A DNA stretch of 64,000 nt from Liolophura sinensis (taxonomy: Eukaryota; Mollusca; Polyplacophora; Chitonida; Chitonidae). Both the position numbers and the translations under genes were made by a program. How positions within the stretch are numbered: the first letter of the stretch is position 1; every line of letters starts with the position of its first letter. Shown piece by piece: positions 12,593-25,400 of this stretch. Where the stretch lies: positions 65,701,249 through 65,765,248 of the forward strand of contig NC_088295.1 in assembly GCF_032854445.1 (NCBI RefSeq), given 5' to 3'. The notes beneath the pieces were generated by a model that was given only the letters and a program-made list of their open reading frames with translations, was not told the DNA's origin and did no database searches.

Positions 12593-15500
12593 TCAGTAAA
12601 ACATCAGTGGAAGCAGCAAACTGATTTATGAATTTTGAGATTATTTTGTGATTTTAAATTTTAATGAACAACCTATTTTGAAAAATATTCTTACATATTT
12701 CTTAGAATGTTTTTTTTTCAATTAAAATGCAAACAGTTGATGTTCTTTGATATATTTGCTATTCAGAATGGATCAAAACATATACATATTTTCTGCTCAG
12801 GTAGTTTTAGCCTTTGATTTTTGTCTTTCCAATTTTATGAAGTAGGGTTTAAAAACAGTGATGATGATTGGCTCAATACCATAATGAATTTTGTGTCTGT
12901 GTGTAAATTAATAGTTTTAAAATAAATACATCTTTTACATGAGGTGTATTCATTTAAAAAAATACACATGTTTTGTTATTAAAAATTATGTCCTACAATT
13001 TAAACTGGCTTTGGGGTTTGGTTGTTCTGGTTTTGTTTTCATGGTTGGTTTATTTTGTTATTTATAGTTACATGCAGCTTGCATATATCTGTAGTTTGTT
13101 TATGTATATATGTTATTTGTTTCCGTGAGTGTTCTTTTGCTTCTTTGTTTTGAGTTTAATACAAGAACCTTGGTTAGTTTCAGACATGTTCCGGTGGGTC
13201 TGTTTCAACATTTTTCTTTTTCACAGATATTGCACTTTGACTGTCATGCATGCATAAATGCAAGAGTTTTAGTATGTACCATAATCTTCTAATTTTTAGT
13301 ACAGATAGTAGTAGTGCTGAAAACAAAGAATGGGGAACTGGTAAAACTGCTTCTTACATGTATCAAGACAGTCCAAAGCTGTGGACTTATTTGTTTTTTC
13401 CTTTATTACGTCAAACTTCTCGGTGTACGTGTGATCAGAAAACATATATGAAGTACACATGCAAGTTTGAGGTTTTACTTTAACTTTGCCAGTATTGTCA
13501 TCTGTTGTGGTTGATGGTTATCTTAGTTTGTGTTCTTGGAAGCAGTTTTAATGTGTGTTTTAATTCCAAGACCATACATCTGCAGCCATTAGTTAGGAAT
13601 GCTCCCAACAATCATGGTTGTTCAAACTATTTTTTTTTTACGCACATTTAGTCTGATTTTTGTTTTTGTAAAGTTTACACTATTGTAACAGAAATTTCAA
13701 GGATCTTTTCTCCTTTTTTGTTCCTCATACATACAATCGGTATTTTTTCTTTCAATATTGTATTTCTAAGAGTTTGATGCATGTGTACCTGACAAAAGAT
13801 GCATAAATGTGTCTGCATGCTGAACATACATGTATTTTCTATGCATCTTACACTTTCCATCTTTATGGATTAAGTGTGGTTTACAACAGCAATCATAATT
13901 GGCTCAGTAACCTAACAAATTGTGTACATGTACTGTATGTGAGTAAACTATGGTTTTAAAGTAAAAAAAAACATATTTAACATGAAATATATTGATTTTA
14001 CAAATGAAAACTCAAATATTTTGTCTTTAAACAGTACTGAATCTTAAAATTTAAAATAGTTTCATTTTGGGTACTGATTGCCTGTAGGCCCTTATAAACT
14101 TGTAATTCTTCTCATTTTTAAGATAGGAATCAGCAGTGCTGAAAGCAGAAAACTTACATTCCTTCGTCTTTTTCGGGGAAAAGTGAAAATATGTACTTTG
14201 TATGTTTATTAGATGGACAAACCATATGAGAAAAGAGAAACTGCATATTCCTGTACATTTACAATGGTTAAAGGAGCAGACTATGTCCAAAACGTTAGAA
14301 GAATTACAGTACTTCTTGTAACAATAGCTTGTTTTTTTTCATCTTACAAACTACAAAGTATTGTTTGTTAGTGATGTACCATGAGAGCATTTGTCACATC
14401 AGTTCACTAAGTGCCTGTCGTCTTTTGACATATGTAATATGATATAATTATTTTAGGGTTGTTACACACCAATCAATCATTCAGTCAAATTTATGGTGGA
14501 TTTCAGTTTGTGTTAAACCTAGCTGCTAGTTATTATTATTTTGCCAAAAATCCAGTTTACATGTGTTGGAATCCTATTATCAGAGTTTGTGATTTCCAAA
14601 ATTGTCCTCATTTAAGTTTAGAGCAGTTTGACATTATGATGAAGTTTATTAATTGAACTTTGGGTTTCCCTTGTGTTCAGATAGAAATGGATCCTGCACC
14701 AAAAAAAAAAAAACCATTCATGTTGCAAGGATTTGCAAGAAATAGTTAAAGTGTATTGCTGTTTCATCTGTAACAAATACTGCTTTGTACCAGTGCTGTT
14801 AGTTAATACATCAGCATTACTATTAAGTTCTACCAATTATTCATCACTGTGTAATAATGTTTACTGTGTATTGCCTATTTTCACTGTGTATTCATAAAAT
14901 TCTTAACAGAAAAATATTATCGGTACTGGCAAGCCATGTTATAAAAGCAATAAATATATTTTTATCCATAGGTTCCTGTTTTCCTCTTTGTGTTGAACCA
15001 TCAGGAAGAAAGCTGAAATGTATCGAGCTTCTACTTTGTCAGGGATCAGAATTAATTTTAATATGTTTTATCCCAGGTTTCCCATTAAGCAAAGGCTTTT
15101 TATTTTATACTAACTGCACCTAACCATTTCGTGTACAGGTTTGCTTTATGAAATCTCAAAGCAAGTTTGAAAATCAGCCCAATCCATACATAAGTTTTAC
15201 ACAACCTAAACTCTCAACAAATTGGACCATAGACATACATGTAGCGCATGTGTGGCACATTGGGTGCATGTTCTCTGAATTGGACATGTTGTTTCAGAAT
15301 ATTTGTGAAGTTCATGTGCTCCTACCTGAACAATACATTTTGTTCTTTAAAATCGGATCTAAACTGTAAAGTAATACTGTACTGGTCAGCTATATTGAGG
15401 ATTTAGGGTACTGGTATATGTGTTAAGTTAAATCTGTGATTCTCACTGGTTGTTGATTTCCATGCAACAACGGTTTCAAATTTCATTTGTAATCATTTGT

Positions 15501-16678
15501 AATCAGGCTAGTGGAGAAAACCACAATGCCAGAGTTGAACCACAACCCGACACAAATAACCACCCAATGTTTTTTTTTCATTTTCATTTGCCCCCCTTAG
15601 TACGTGGACTGCAAAATGCAGTTTGTGATTTGCATTCTGGTATCAAAGACCTCTGTGGTAAAGTTGTGCACTAACTCCCTACAGTGTCTTTTACCACCAC
15701 AATGCTTTACAACTCCACAACATACAACAGTTGTGACAGTATAATAATTTCTGGACAAAAATCACTGGGGAACAACTGAAAGTCAGAGATTTTGATTCCA
15801 TAGACAATGGCAAAGAAGGGAATACACTAAATATTGGCGAAATGTATGTAAGGGTAGGAGTATATCTGAATATATAGCTGAACTTTCACAGTGCCGATCA
15901 TGTAAAATCTGGTAGAACCTGGTTAGAATAGGGATGATTTTGACAGTCTCAACCCAGTTGTATCTGTGAAACACCCTGATGAAGACACCAGACAGGACAC
16001 CCGACACCTGGCCAACCAGTCTTTTCATCATCTTCTATATCTTTACAGTGACTTCTAAACCATGTGCAATTGCATTTTTGTTTTTTGTTGGGTTTTTTTT
16101 TGCTGTGTGGTTCAAAGAAGCCAAATTTTAAATCCTCAACAAATCTGACCAGTGAATTATAACCTTAAATGAAGTTTCAGAACATAAATCACAAGATTTT
16201 GAAGAATAAAATCTATTGTACAGTTAGAGGCCTAAATATATCTTGTCAGAACTCATAATTTAAAATAATCTGTTCAGATCAGAAAACATGCCACTTATAA
16301 GCCAATGACATGCACTATGTCTGTGGTTGATTTTTTGAGGATTTACTGTACTTGTTAGGTGGCAAAATCCTGTATTATAACAACAATCACAAAATGGCAA
16401 AAGGTTATCATCGGTGCAGTTCGTTTATTAATCACTCTCAGAGGTTCAAGTACAAATTCCCTCAGTTTGAAAATGCCCAGAAATTTCAGCACTGCAAAAA
16501 ATGTTAGCTGTAATACTATTCCACAAAACTTTGGCAGCACTTTCACGTGAAAGAAAAAACTGTGAAACCGATACAATTTTCAGTAAAATATTGGGTTTTG
16601 ACGAAATTTGCCACTCTTGATTATGTAGTTATCAGCCAGTACTTCTGTTCAATTTATCACTGAAGTGATAACTGTGTA
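12593..16678. other. TPCN2-SOD2 tail-to-tail spacer with 3' UTRs
   Basis: No gene is seen. A possible TPCN2 poly(A) signal AATAAA is at 12921-12926. A possible SOD2 signal, on the minus strand, is at 16424-16429, about 250 bases past its stop. A related pair of AT-rich segments lies at about 12840-12940 and 13870-13975. A partial reverse SINE-B body (GGTGTCGGGTGTCCTGTCTG on the minus strand) lies at about 15905-16035. The ORFs of up to 88 codons here show no recognisable domain. Confidence 0.7.
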
Positions 16679-19309
16679 TTAGCACGCCATAATGGCGGCC
16701 TGGTACCTCTTGGCAACGCTTTCCCAATTGATGATGTTCCAGATGGCTTTCACGTAATCAGCCCTCATGTTTTTATACTGAAGATAATATGCATGTTCCC
16801 ACACATCAATACCAAGCACCGGGATTAATCCTACAAAATATAGTACAGATTGATGAATATTCATATACTGTACCAGGGATGAGACAGACACTGGGATGAA
16901 AAAGAGGAAACTATACATCACACTCATAATTTTGTCATTTTTATCATTTTGGAATTGAATTCTAAACATTTTTCTGATGTATCTATTGTATAAATAAAGA
17001 GGAAATCCTCCAAAAAGAGGACAAATCTCATGCCTGTGTACATGTATTAGACATAGAATTTTGCCTACAACTAAAGTAGTTATTTTGTGGCATTCTGAGA
17101 GTTCCACTGACGTCAGAAAGCTGCTTTGAGGTTTGTTTGGAAGGTAGAATTGTAGCTTACAGGAAAACTGTCAGGCTTTCAGTGTTGAAAGCAACAATTT
17201 TTAGTCTTCATTTGCCTCTTAAAAATAACACTTTAATATTACATAATTGTGTCCACTTATTGAAAATTCCACTTGCACAAAATGTATTTATTTGATTGCT
17301 GATTAATGCGATACAAAAGAATTGTTCACTAAAATGGCAACAATCAGTGTTATATGTGGAGGAATGTGGTGTAAGTCAAATAATCTTAGAGAAACCTCAG
17401 ACTATATGAATGGCATCATTAAGAGTTGTTGATCACTTATTGCTGCTAAAGCCTCACAGACAGTGACTGCGGGAGACTCAAAATTCCTGTTCTTGGGTTT
17501 GAACCACTTTTAGGACATGTATGACTGAAGGAAACCAGGCGACGGGAACTCACCTCTCATCACCTGGCACAGTAAAAAGCTTCCAACATGAAGCCCACAA
17601 TCGACTCACCTGTTGTAGCCTCTAGAGGGTCCTGGTTGGAAGTTTGGGCCATTCGAAGTCTACCCGTACCCTTGTTGTAACCCACCCAGCCCCAGCCTGA
17701 GCCTTGCACACTTACAGCCCTCGCAGTCAGCTCGTTTTTCAGTTTATCAAATGACCCAAAGTCTCTGTTTATAACCTCCAAGAGATCCCCCTTGGGGGTG
17801 CCACCTCCATTTGGAGACAGGATGTCCCAGAATATGGTGTGGTTTAAATGACCACCCCCATTGAAGTTGAGGGCGGGCTGAAGGGAAATCACACGAGACA
17901 CATCACCTGTGGGGGAAACAGTGATCAAAGAGAAAGGTGAAATTACCTTGAAAACAGCTCTGGACGTTAACCTGCACATGAACATTCCACAAATATGCCT
18001 TTTCCCCTTACCAGTTTTAAGTAAAATATTATAAAACATAGGAATTCTTGACTCTTGTGTCTGAGTTAATAATTTTTTCTTAGCTAAAAATAATTTCTGC
18101 CATAAGGTGAAATGCAAGTTCCACAAATATACGATAGTGTTAAGGAGCTGATCGTTGAACACTTGCAGATTAATTTTCAAAAATGTTTAAATTTTAAAGG
18201 TTCTTAATAATGGTAAAAGTATTTCCTATTATAATTGGGGATTTTTTCTGATACGGTACATATACATATAATTGCATATCATTAAACTCCATCAGCTGCA
18301 GTTCATTATAAAGGCTCACACCATTTGCCAGGGCCTGGTTAAGCTGCTCCTCTGCTGCGTTAAGATTGTTGACATAGGTGGCGTGGTGTTTGCTGTGGTG
18401 CAGCTTCATTATCTCTCCAGAGATAATCGGCTCCATGGAATTGTACTCATAAGGCAGCTCTGGCAGAGTGTGTTTGCAACGTGAGGAGAGACAACCAAGG
18501 ACAGCTGGGCTGGACAGGCCCCTGCATATAAAACAATAAAATTTACAGACATGAATAGCCATGTAGCTATACTTTATAGTCAGTTAGTATGTTGGTAAAT
18601 TGTAGAAGTTTACTCCACACATATGCATGGGCAAATAGGCCCCCTCAGCACATTCTATCATGGGTAGGCACAATAAATTAATGTTGTCCATAATCGATGA
18701 GATATTTCCTAAAATATTTACTTTGGTGGACTTTTTTCTGGTCATCAAATGACTTAAAGTAATCATCTGGTGATAATTTTCAATATTACATATACTACCT
18801 ATGTTACAATGGACTGAAAGCGTCAAAATGCACAAAGAGATGTCGCCATGATCTTGTTTCTTCCCATCTCATAATTCTGGTATTACTCCTTGCCCTAGAA
18901 AGTATGTATATAAATACAGTAAAATTTGGTGACCCGATACTGCAGGTCATTAAATATCTCGTATAACAAAAATGTAAAAATGTTCCATTCCTTTGCCCAA
19001 ATATGACAATAACTGTACATGGCATCTATTTAAGGCATAAAAGAAACAAGGATTGGAGCTAAAACTTTCAGAGTAAACAATGTCCCACTGCATTGGGCTT
19101 GGGATGTAGAAAATGAGGGGATGTACAAACGCATAAGAAAATTCCCACGTTTTAAAGACCCGAAATTACCACAGATGATGTAAGCTGCCATTAAGTTATT
19201 ATTTTTACACTGTATGTCAGTGCACTTTACGATCATATAAATGCGTCAGGCCGTAGAGTAGGTTTGCAAGTAATGACCTTCTCACAGATGCACCCACAGC
19301 AGACAGCAT
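16679..19309 (-). CDS. SOD2: Mitochondrial manganese superoxide dismutase (SOD2), complete, 4 exons
   Basis: Converts superoxide to hydrogen peroxide and oxygen in the mitochondrial matrix. Minus-strand exons in coding order: 19309-19278, 18521-18322, 17906-17610, 16830-16679; phases agree and give 226 residues (human 222). The start [15 protein letters not shown] is a Ser/Arg/Ala-rich mitochondrial presequence, with A at -3 of the ATG, and mature protein probably begins near [12 protein letters not shown]. The four metal ligands are present: His52 (KLHHSKHH), His100 (NGGGHLNH), Asp185 and His189 (GIDVWEH). Their spacing equals that of human His26, His74, Asp159 and His163. Gln169 (NQDPL) matches human Gln143, the residue typical of Mn rather than Fe enzymes. 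It is head-to-head with WTAP. The exon 1 donor is the unusual AG/GTCATT. No frame break is seen. Confidence 0.96.
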
Positions 19310-20060
19310 GTTGTTTTCTTCCCTTCTTCGCTGCACACAGTGCGCCCAGCAAGTAAATCGTCAACTAGAGCCATGTACGCAAACGGACTTAAAAAGACGA
19401 GGGTAAAAACATGTTCACTTTTCCTAGTTTGTGCAAATCAGTGTATAAAAAATAAAATACATTTCTTTGCTTTTATCTGTTGAACAGAATTAATTTGATG
19501 ATTCCGAAAACAAACTCATTATATATTTTAAAAATCCGTTTTCGCATAGTCCGATTTGGAATTTAGTATTATCCTTCCTTTTTCATTTTTTTTTTGCTCG
19601 TAGCTGAGTAGGATAACTTAAGGTTGACTGCACGTGTTCCGATTTTCTTTAAATGTTGAAATGCTTTTTGTATGTCACGAAATACACGTTCGGAAAATAT
19701 TTTGAATTTAAAGGAAGTAAAATTTACCCACTCGAATCCCAGCATGCAACGTGATTCAGCGCATGGTGAAATGGCGGCGTCCTAGATGCGGTGCAAAGAA
19801 CTGTAGGTATCCTTGTAAATTCACTTTAATTTGTTGCGTGCCGTTTGAATAAATGTTGAAACAGTTTATTTCTACAAATGACTTTGTTGATAAGCAGCTA
19901 ATTACTTGATTAGACACACATGATTTGATGAAAATTGTGGCTTGTCTTGTCAGTGACATCTTCTCTCCGCCATTTTTTGTTTGCCTTGCCTCCCAGTTGT
20001 GTTTCCGGGGGTGCTTAAAATGTTACGGCAGTTTTCTGCTAGGCGTAAACGCGGTCGTTT
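19310..20060. promoter_or_regulatory. Candidate bidirectional SOD2/WTAP promoter
   Basis: CpG frequency rises here relative to the gene bodies on both sides. CCCAGCATGC at 19738-19747 fits the ZNF143/Staf core. AAATGGCGGC at 19769-19778 fits YY1 in plus orientation, and CCGCCATTTT at 19967-19976 fits YY1 in minus orientation. YY1 sites often sit just downstream of the start site, so a plus transcript may start near 19765. A donor-like GTAGGT at 19803 could end a short non-coding WTAP exon 1 that joins the acceptor at 22408. No TATA box was identified. Start sites are inferred. Confidence 0.6.
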
Positions 20061-22408
20061 GGCTATATCGTTACATTGTATTGAGTTATCATGTTGTGTG
20101 GTAATAATGACAATTACGTCTTCCCAGCAAGCCCACGTTTGATTGTCGTTGGAAGGAGACGTTCACAGCCGCAGAGGCTGTCTAGCTATTTTTGAATTAG
20201 CTCCCCTTACTTTGTAACACATTCACGGATTTAAAATAAACATTTTTGACCATAGGATATCTTAGTGTATGTAATTGTTGTTTCACAGAAATACAGTAGC
20301 TCATTTAAATTAATTGTTCAGGTCTGTTTTTGGCAATTTAGGATATTTACCTTCCTCAGAGTTTAAGGGTATGGGTTATTGCAAAGACTAGGATGTTTAA
20401 GTTTTGCTTACCCTGTGATTACGTCAGTGGGATACTTGCAGATTTTCCTCTCACATAAACTGGTGCTAGTGTTATGTAGGACTCCCACGTCTAAAGTCTC
20501 TTATTGCATGATGCGAACATGTTGCGTGCTGCGGTTTCATCTTTGACATACTTGGTCTACCCACTGTGACATGATGTTGAAACTGCTGTGGAATGTCCAG
20601 CATCACTAAAATGAATTCCTGTAAGCTACTTCGGTTTTCTGCCAGTATTCCATTGATTAACATTTCTATGATTGTGGCTGGGTGAACAAAGACTGTGTAA
20701 ATATCACACATTGTGCACTTGACAAAAACTTGAAAGATAGCCAGTGGTATAGTAAACACATATGAGTGTTCTTTGTGGGTTAATGGGAGCTGTCTTATTT
20801 ATCACATACTTCTTGTTGCCTCGGACACATTTTGTGTGCATGCTCGACCATATAAATCCAGCATGGATTCATGAGTTGTACACACTTAGGTGAATCGTGT
20901 ACAAATAAAATCTAAATTTCCACACCAAAAGTGATGCCAAGGCCGCTATCTAGGTCAACTGAGATAATTTTAATTCAACTTTCATCTGAACAGTTGTGGT
21001 GTTTCGGGTATATTGTTCTGCAACTGCTGGTCATGGACAGCTGTAAGTTTGAGCTAATGATTGCCTTTCATGTGACAGAATACATGCTATGAAGAAGATT
21101 GTATTTACATCATTTTTTTGCAAATGAAATGTGTCCCTATTAATTTTCTTGTGAATAGTGAAAAATCCGTAAAAACATGTTTCCGTTGGGGGGAAATTTA
21201 CATCAAAAGTCTTGTGGAAACGCAAACCTAGTTTTTCCATATCATAGGGTTAATCTAGATAGACTCATTATGAGGTTTTAAAATGTATTGTGACAGTGGA
21301 TTCAGCCATCAGGAATTTATTCATGTCAGTTTTAAGAAAGAAATTGACATTAAGTGAAGTTTTTGGTATTTCAATATAAAGTTCAATTTCAACAACAGAA
21401 AAAACTGTATATGTACTCAGTTTATGTGCTGAAAACATTTTTACATCACTGAATAGAACATAAGATTTGCCTTGGGTTGTAAAAAAAAACCTAACTTCAG
21501 ATTACATATTGGCTTGTAAAAACTCAATTTAGTGCTCACTATTGACAAAAGAAAACAAATCTGGAATTTGCAGTATTTCACTCATGGCAATCATACTCAG
21601 CTTTTTAACTCATTCTGTGTCATTTTTCCAGTTGAATTGAATACTTTATGCCTAACAGTAGCCTCGTGGCCAAGGGTTTAGTATACTAGGCTGGCTTTCT
21701 CTCTGGTTTTATGTGGGATGACTTGCTAGCAACCCGTGGATAGTCATGGGTTTCCATTGAGTTCTGTCCACTTTCTTCCCACCATAATGCTGGCCAAAGT
21801 TGTATAAGGGAAATGTTCCATGAGTACGGAAAACCAAATAAATAAACAGAGTACACCTTGGCTCAGGTGGATAGCATGCTACCAATGATCCTCTCACCAA
21901 TGCAGCCGCTGTTAAGTCCAGCTTTCTCCTATGCTGGGAAGGTCTTCCAGCAACCTGCGGATGGTTGTGAGGTTCCCCTGGGCTCTACCCAGGTTCCTCG
22001 CACCATAATGCTGGCAGACACCATGTAATTAAAATAATCTTGGATAAGATTAATTTGTGTGAAAAACAAAATCAAATAAATAAATACCAGCCTCACTGAC
22101 AAAAATCTCTGTCTTGGGGCCCCATTATAAAAATTCATGTGACTGGTGTGTTTTATAAAATGTACCAGCAAAGCTCTTTGCATTGAGAACTTGGTATTTT
22201 CAGTGTTGTGCATGCACAGTTACATCATTTTGATAAACAAAAGACAATTTTGTGTCTGGTTTAGGATCATATTTACAAGATGTGCAAATATGCGTAAGGT
22301 GGTAGTTGAGTTATTACCACTAGCGAGTCTTCATTGAGGTGACAACCTCATTAACATTATTCTTAACATTATTCTCATTAAAATTTATTTTTTCACTCAA
22401 TTTTTCAG
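20061..22408 (+). other. Probable WTAP 5' UTR intron
   Basis: No coding exon is recognised. CpG declines through this stretch. It contains two SINE-A copies in tandem (separate entry). A strong polypyrimidine tract and CAG acceptor end at 22408. Confidence 0.5.
21655..22085 (+). mobile_element. Two adjacent SINE-A copies, same strand
   Basis: The first (about 21655-21845) has the head GCCTCGTGGCCAAGGGTTTA, CACCATAATGCTGGCCAAAG and the tail CCAAATAAATAAAC. The second (about 21850-22085) has CAGCAACCTGCGGATGGTTG, CACCATAATGCTGGCAGAC and the tail ATCAAATAAATAAAT. The second appears to begin where the first tail ends, as if inserted into it. Confidence 0.85.
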
Positions 22409-22452
22409 ACTGATCCTTTAAAAGCATATGGTTCCAATTAATGCTAGACACA
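22409..22452 (+). promoter_or_regulatory. WTAP leader with overlapping uORF
   Basis: Between the acceptor and the chosen ATG there is an out-of-frame ATG at 22428 whose 16-codon reading frame ends at TAA 22476-22478, overlapping the main start. There is also an in-frame ATG at 22441 with T at -3. The ATG at 22453 has A at -3 and G at +4 and gives an N terminus like other WTAPs (MADGPTSPKRV), so it is preferred. Confidence 0.6.
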
Positions 22453-25400
22453 ATGGCAGATGGACCAACGTCACCTAAGAGGGTAAGTACTCTGACACTT
22501 GTATCAGTAGATGTGAATTTTTCATTTTTCTTTTCTTTTTTTTGTATATTGTGCTGAAACATTTTTTACAATCTAAGCCACATTGTACATTTGTGCACTG
22601 ATATTTTGGCCCAAAGAGTTGTTAACTCTTGTCTCAGAAAATTTCTATATATCCCTTGCCTTGCCTCTCTGAAGTAACCATCAGTGTTATTTGTCATTTT
22701 TCTTGATTATTAATTTCAGGAATGAAACATCCAATTTGAAATGAGGATTTAGACACCTTGCTGAAACCGAATGGCTGGTGCACATTCTCTTTCACATTTC
22801 TGACTAACCCTTTGTTAATTCAAAATTTAGGATCACTTCTCGTCACACAGGTTTTGCTTGATGTGTATTTCAGGTGTGCCTCAAGAAAGAGGAGATAGAA
22901 AGTCTGCCAAGAGATGAACTGCTAATAAGGTATGTCTAGCCAGTTCAGGATCTGCATGTACAGTAGAGAACAACCTTCTGTGTGCTCAACCTGTACATTC
23001 TGTGGCAGAAAAAAATTAAGAAAAACACATGTAGCTAGTAGAGAGTTTGTCTGATGCCTGTATAGAGTGCTTGTTTCCTCTAAGCACTTCAGTTTCCTCC
23101 GCCCACAATTCCTGAGTATGGCATTAAAGAGAAGTCAAGATATGATGTGGTTGCTTTGATAAGATTTCTAGCATTACCTTACCACATTGTGAATCATGCA
23201 CTCAAAGGGCATGAACATGTAAAATTGACCTTATCCTCAGTAGAAAAGACGAAATCTAAACAATAAGTAAAGGTGTTTTCAGAAGAAGATAGTAATTAAT
23301 GGTTTTTCCACTGATACAATCTTCCTTTTGTGTTTTCTTTCCCTTTGAACGTAGATAATCTACAAGATTCTATTGAAGTAGGTCGACAGCTGTCCTAAAA
23401 CGAGCTATGATTCTTCATGATTTTATGTTTTTAAAGACTTAGGGTGCATTATTTTTGTTTTTATTGTTTTCAGATGGAAAGAACAGGAAATGTATGTGAA
23501 CTTCCTGGAAGAGAAATCAAAATCGCTTTCTTCACGAGGTATGTTACTGTCACTTTTGTTCAAGTCAGTTGTAAGAAGTTTGTGAAAAGTCTAGTGAGCA
23601 AAAACAGTCTTTTGAGACAGCTCATTCAACTCAAGATAGATTGTACCAAGGAACTTATTATCCCTGCAGAAATCAAGCGATCAGAGGTTGGCAGCCTTCA
23701 GCCTGGTGTCATTATACTTTGATGGGTGAATCATGTATCTCTCTGATAAATGAGGAAATTGTCTTTCATCGTTGGTAAATATGCTATGAGGGGGGTAGAA
23801 TTTTCAGCTGATTTGTATCCAGTCTTTGGACCAAACTAATCATTTTATTTACTGGGTGTCTGCTAGTAGTAGAAATTTCAGCTGATTTTGATGAAAGAGA
23901 TTCTCTTTCCTGGCATGTGATCAAGATGCTTATCTTTCAGTCACTAGGACACACAAGACGTCTGTTCATAGTCTCATCCTCAGACAAAAATTCATGAAAT
24001 AAAAAATCTTCTTTGAACCTTGGCAGCAGAAAGCGGTCAACAGCACATAATGTCTCTTCAGTGGGGCTGGGTATACATGAAAGTGCTGAAGAAAATTGTC
24101 TCCCACCAAGACCAATTAAACCTAGACCTTTGTTTTTTTTTCATCGAAAATCTTTTTGGCAAAAGTTGAAAAGTTTGCTTTTTATGTGACATAAATCAGT
24201 GGTTGTTCTGCTTGTAAAATTTAAAACTGAGTTAAAAGAGTGTGGTACAGTGATAACACAATGGAATATCCTTTTTAATGCTTGGAAGTGTCTTCTCAAT
24301 ATGTATCTGCTGTACTTTGTTTTTTTTGGGGTTTTTTTCTGTTGTTGTTTTTTTGTACTAGAAAACTTTCCATGTATGTGTATATATGGTTAACTAATAA
24401 CTACCAGCAGGAGGTGGTTATTTCTACTGACCAGCATTATTTTTTGCCTGGATAAAGTTATATATGTGTGTGTGAGATTATATCTGTGTGTTGTCTACTT
24501 CAGAAGATGATAGTAAGGAGTCTGAAGAGAAGCTCAAACAGCAGCATATAGAAGCAGCCCGCCGTGAAAACACCCTGGTGATGAGACTTACATCCAAAGA
24601 ACAGGAGCTTCAGGAATATATGGTGAGTGGCAAAGGCTGCTATCTTGGGTGTCTGTTACACAGCACCAGCTGTGCCCAGGTTATTGTATAGGACAGTTGA
24701 TGTCTGAACACACAGGGAAGCATATTTGGATGAATGAATGATTTCTATTGAACGCCATATTGGCAATATTCCAGCCATATTGTGGTGAAGGAACATATTT
24801 GAGGGCATAGAGGGTGTTAACAGTATGCTTAACATAAAAAAAAAGCAGAGCTACTGTACTTCTTGCAATCACTTTAATATACATGATTTGAAAGGCATTC
24901 TGTTGATTAAATTCATGTTCAGTTTGAAATGAAAAGTTTAGTGGTGTGTGTGTAATTTGATTGAGAAAGTAGAACTGGCCTGGAAGGTTTAAGTACTGCC
25001 TCGCTGCATTGGTCAGCCCCTTCAACACGGATCTTGTGTGTTCAAATCATACCATAACTACCCTAAATGACCTAAAATTCCACCCATGAATGTGCATTTC
25101 TATATGCAAATATCACATAATATTACTTTTGGTGCTGAAACTTGCAATTTTCCAGTAGAATGTCATCTCCTGTTACAAGCAAACCTCAAAACACCTTTCT
25201 AAAATCAGTAGAACTCTTAGATTCAGGAAAAATTGGCAAGTTAGTCATGGACGAAATGTATGTCATTTCAGGTACTTCAGCTGGGCTTTGATCTCAAAAG
25301 TCTCATCATGGCTAAGTAGGGTGGTTTCCTCCACAGCTCTACATAACTGGTCATAAATATTGGAGTACAATATTTAAGTGTAGATCTTTCAGTGTATGAG

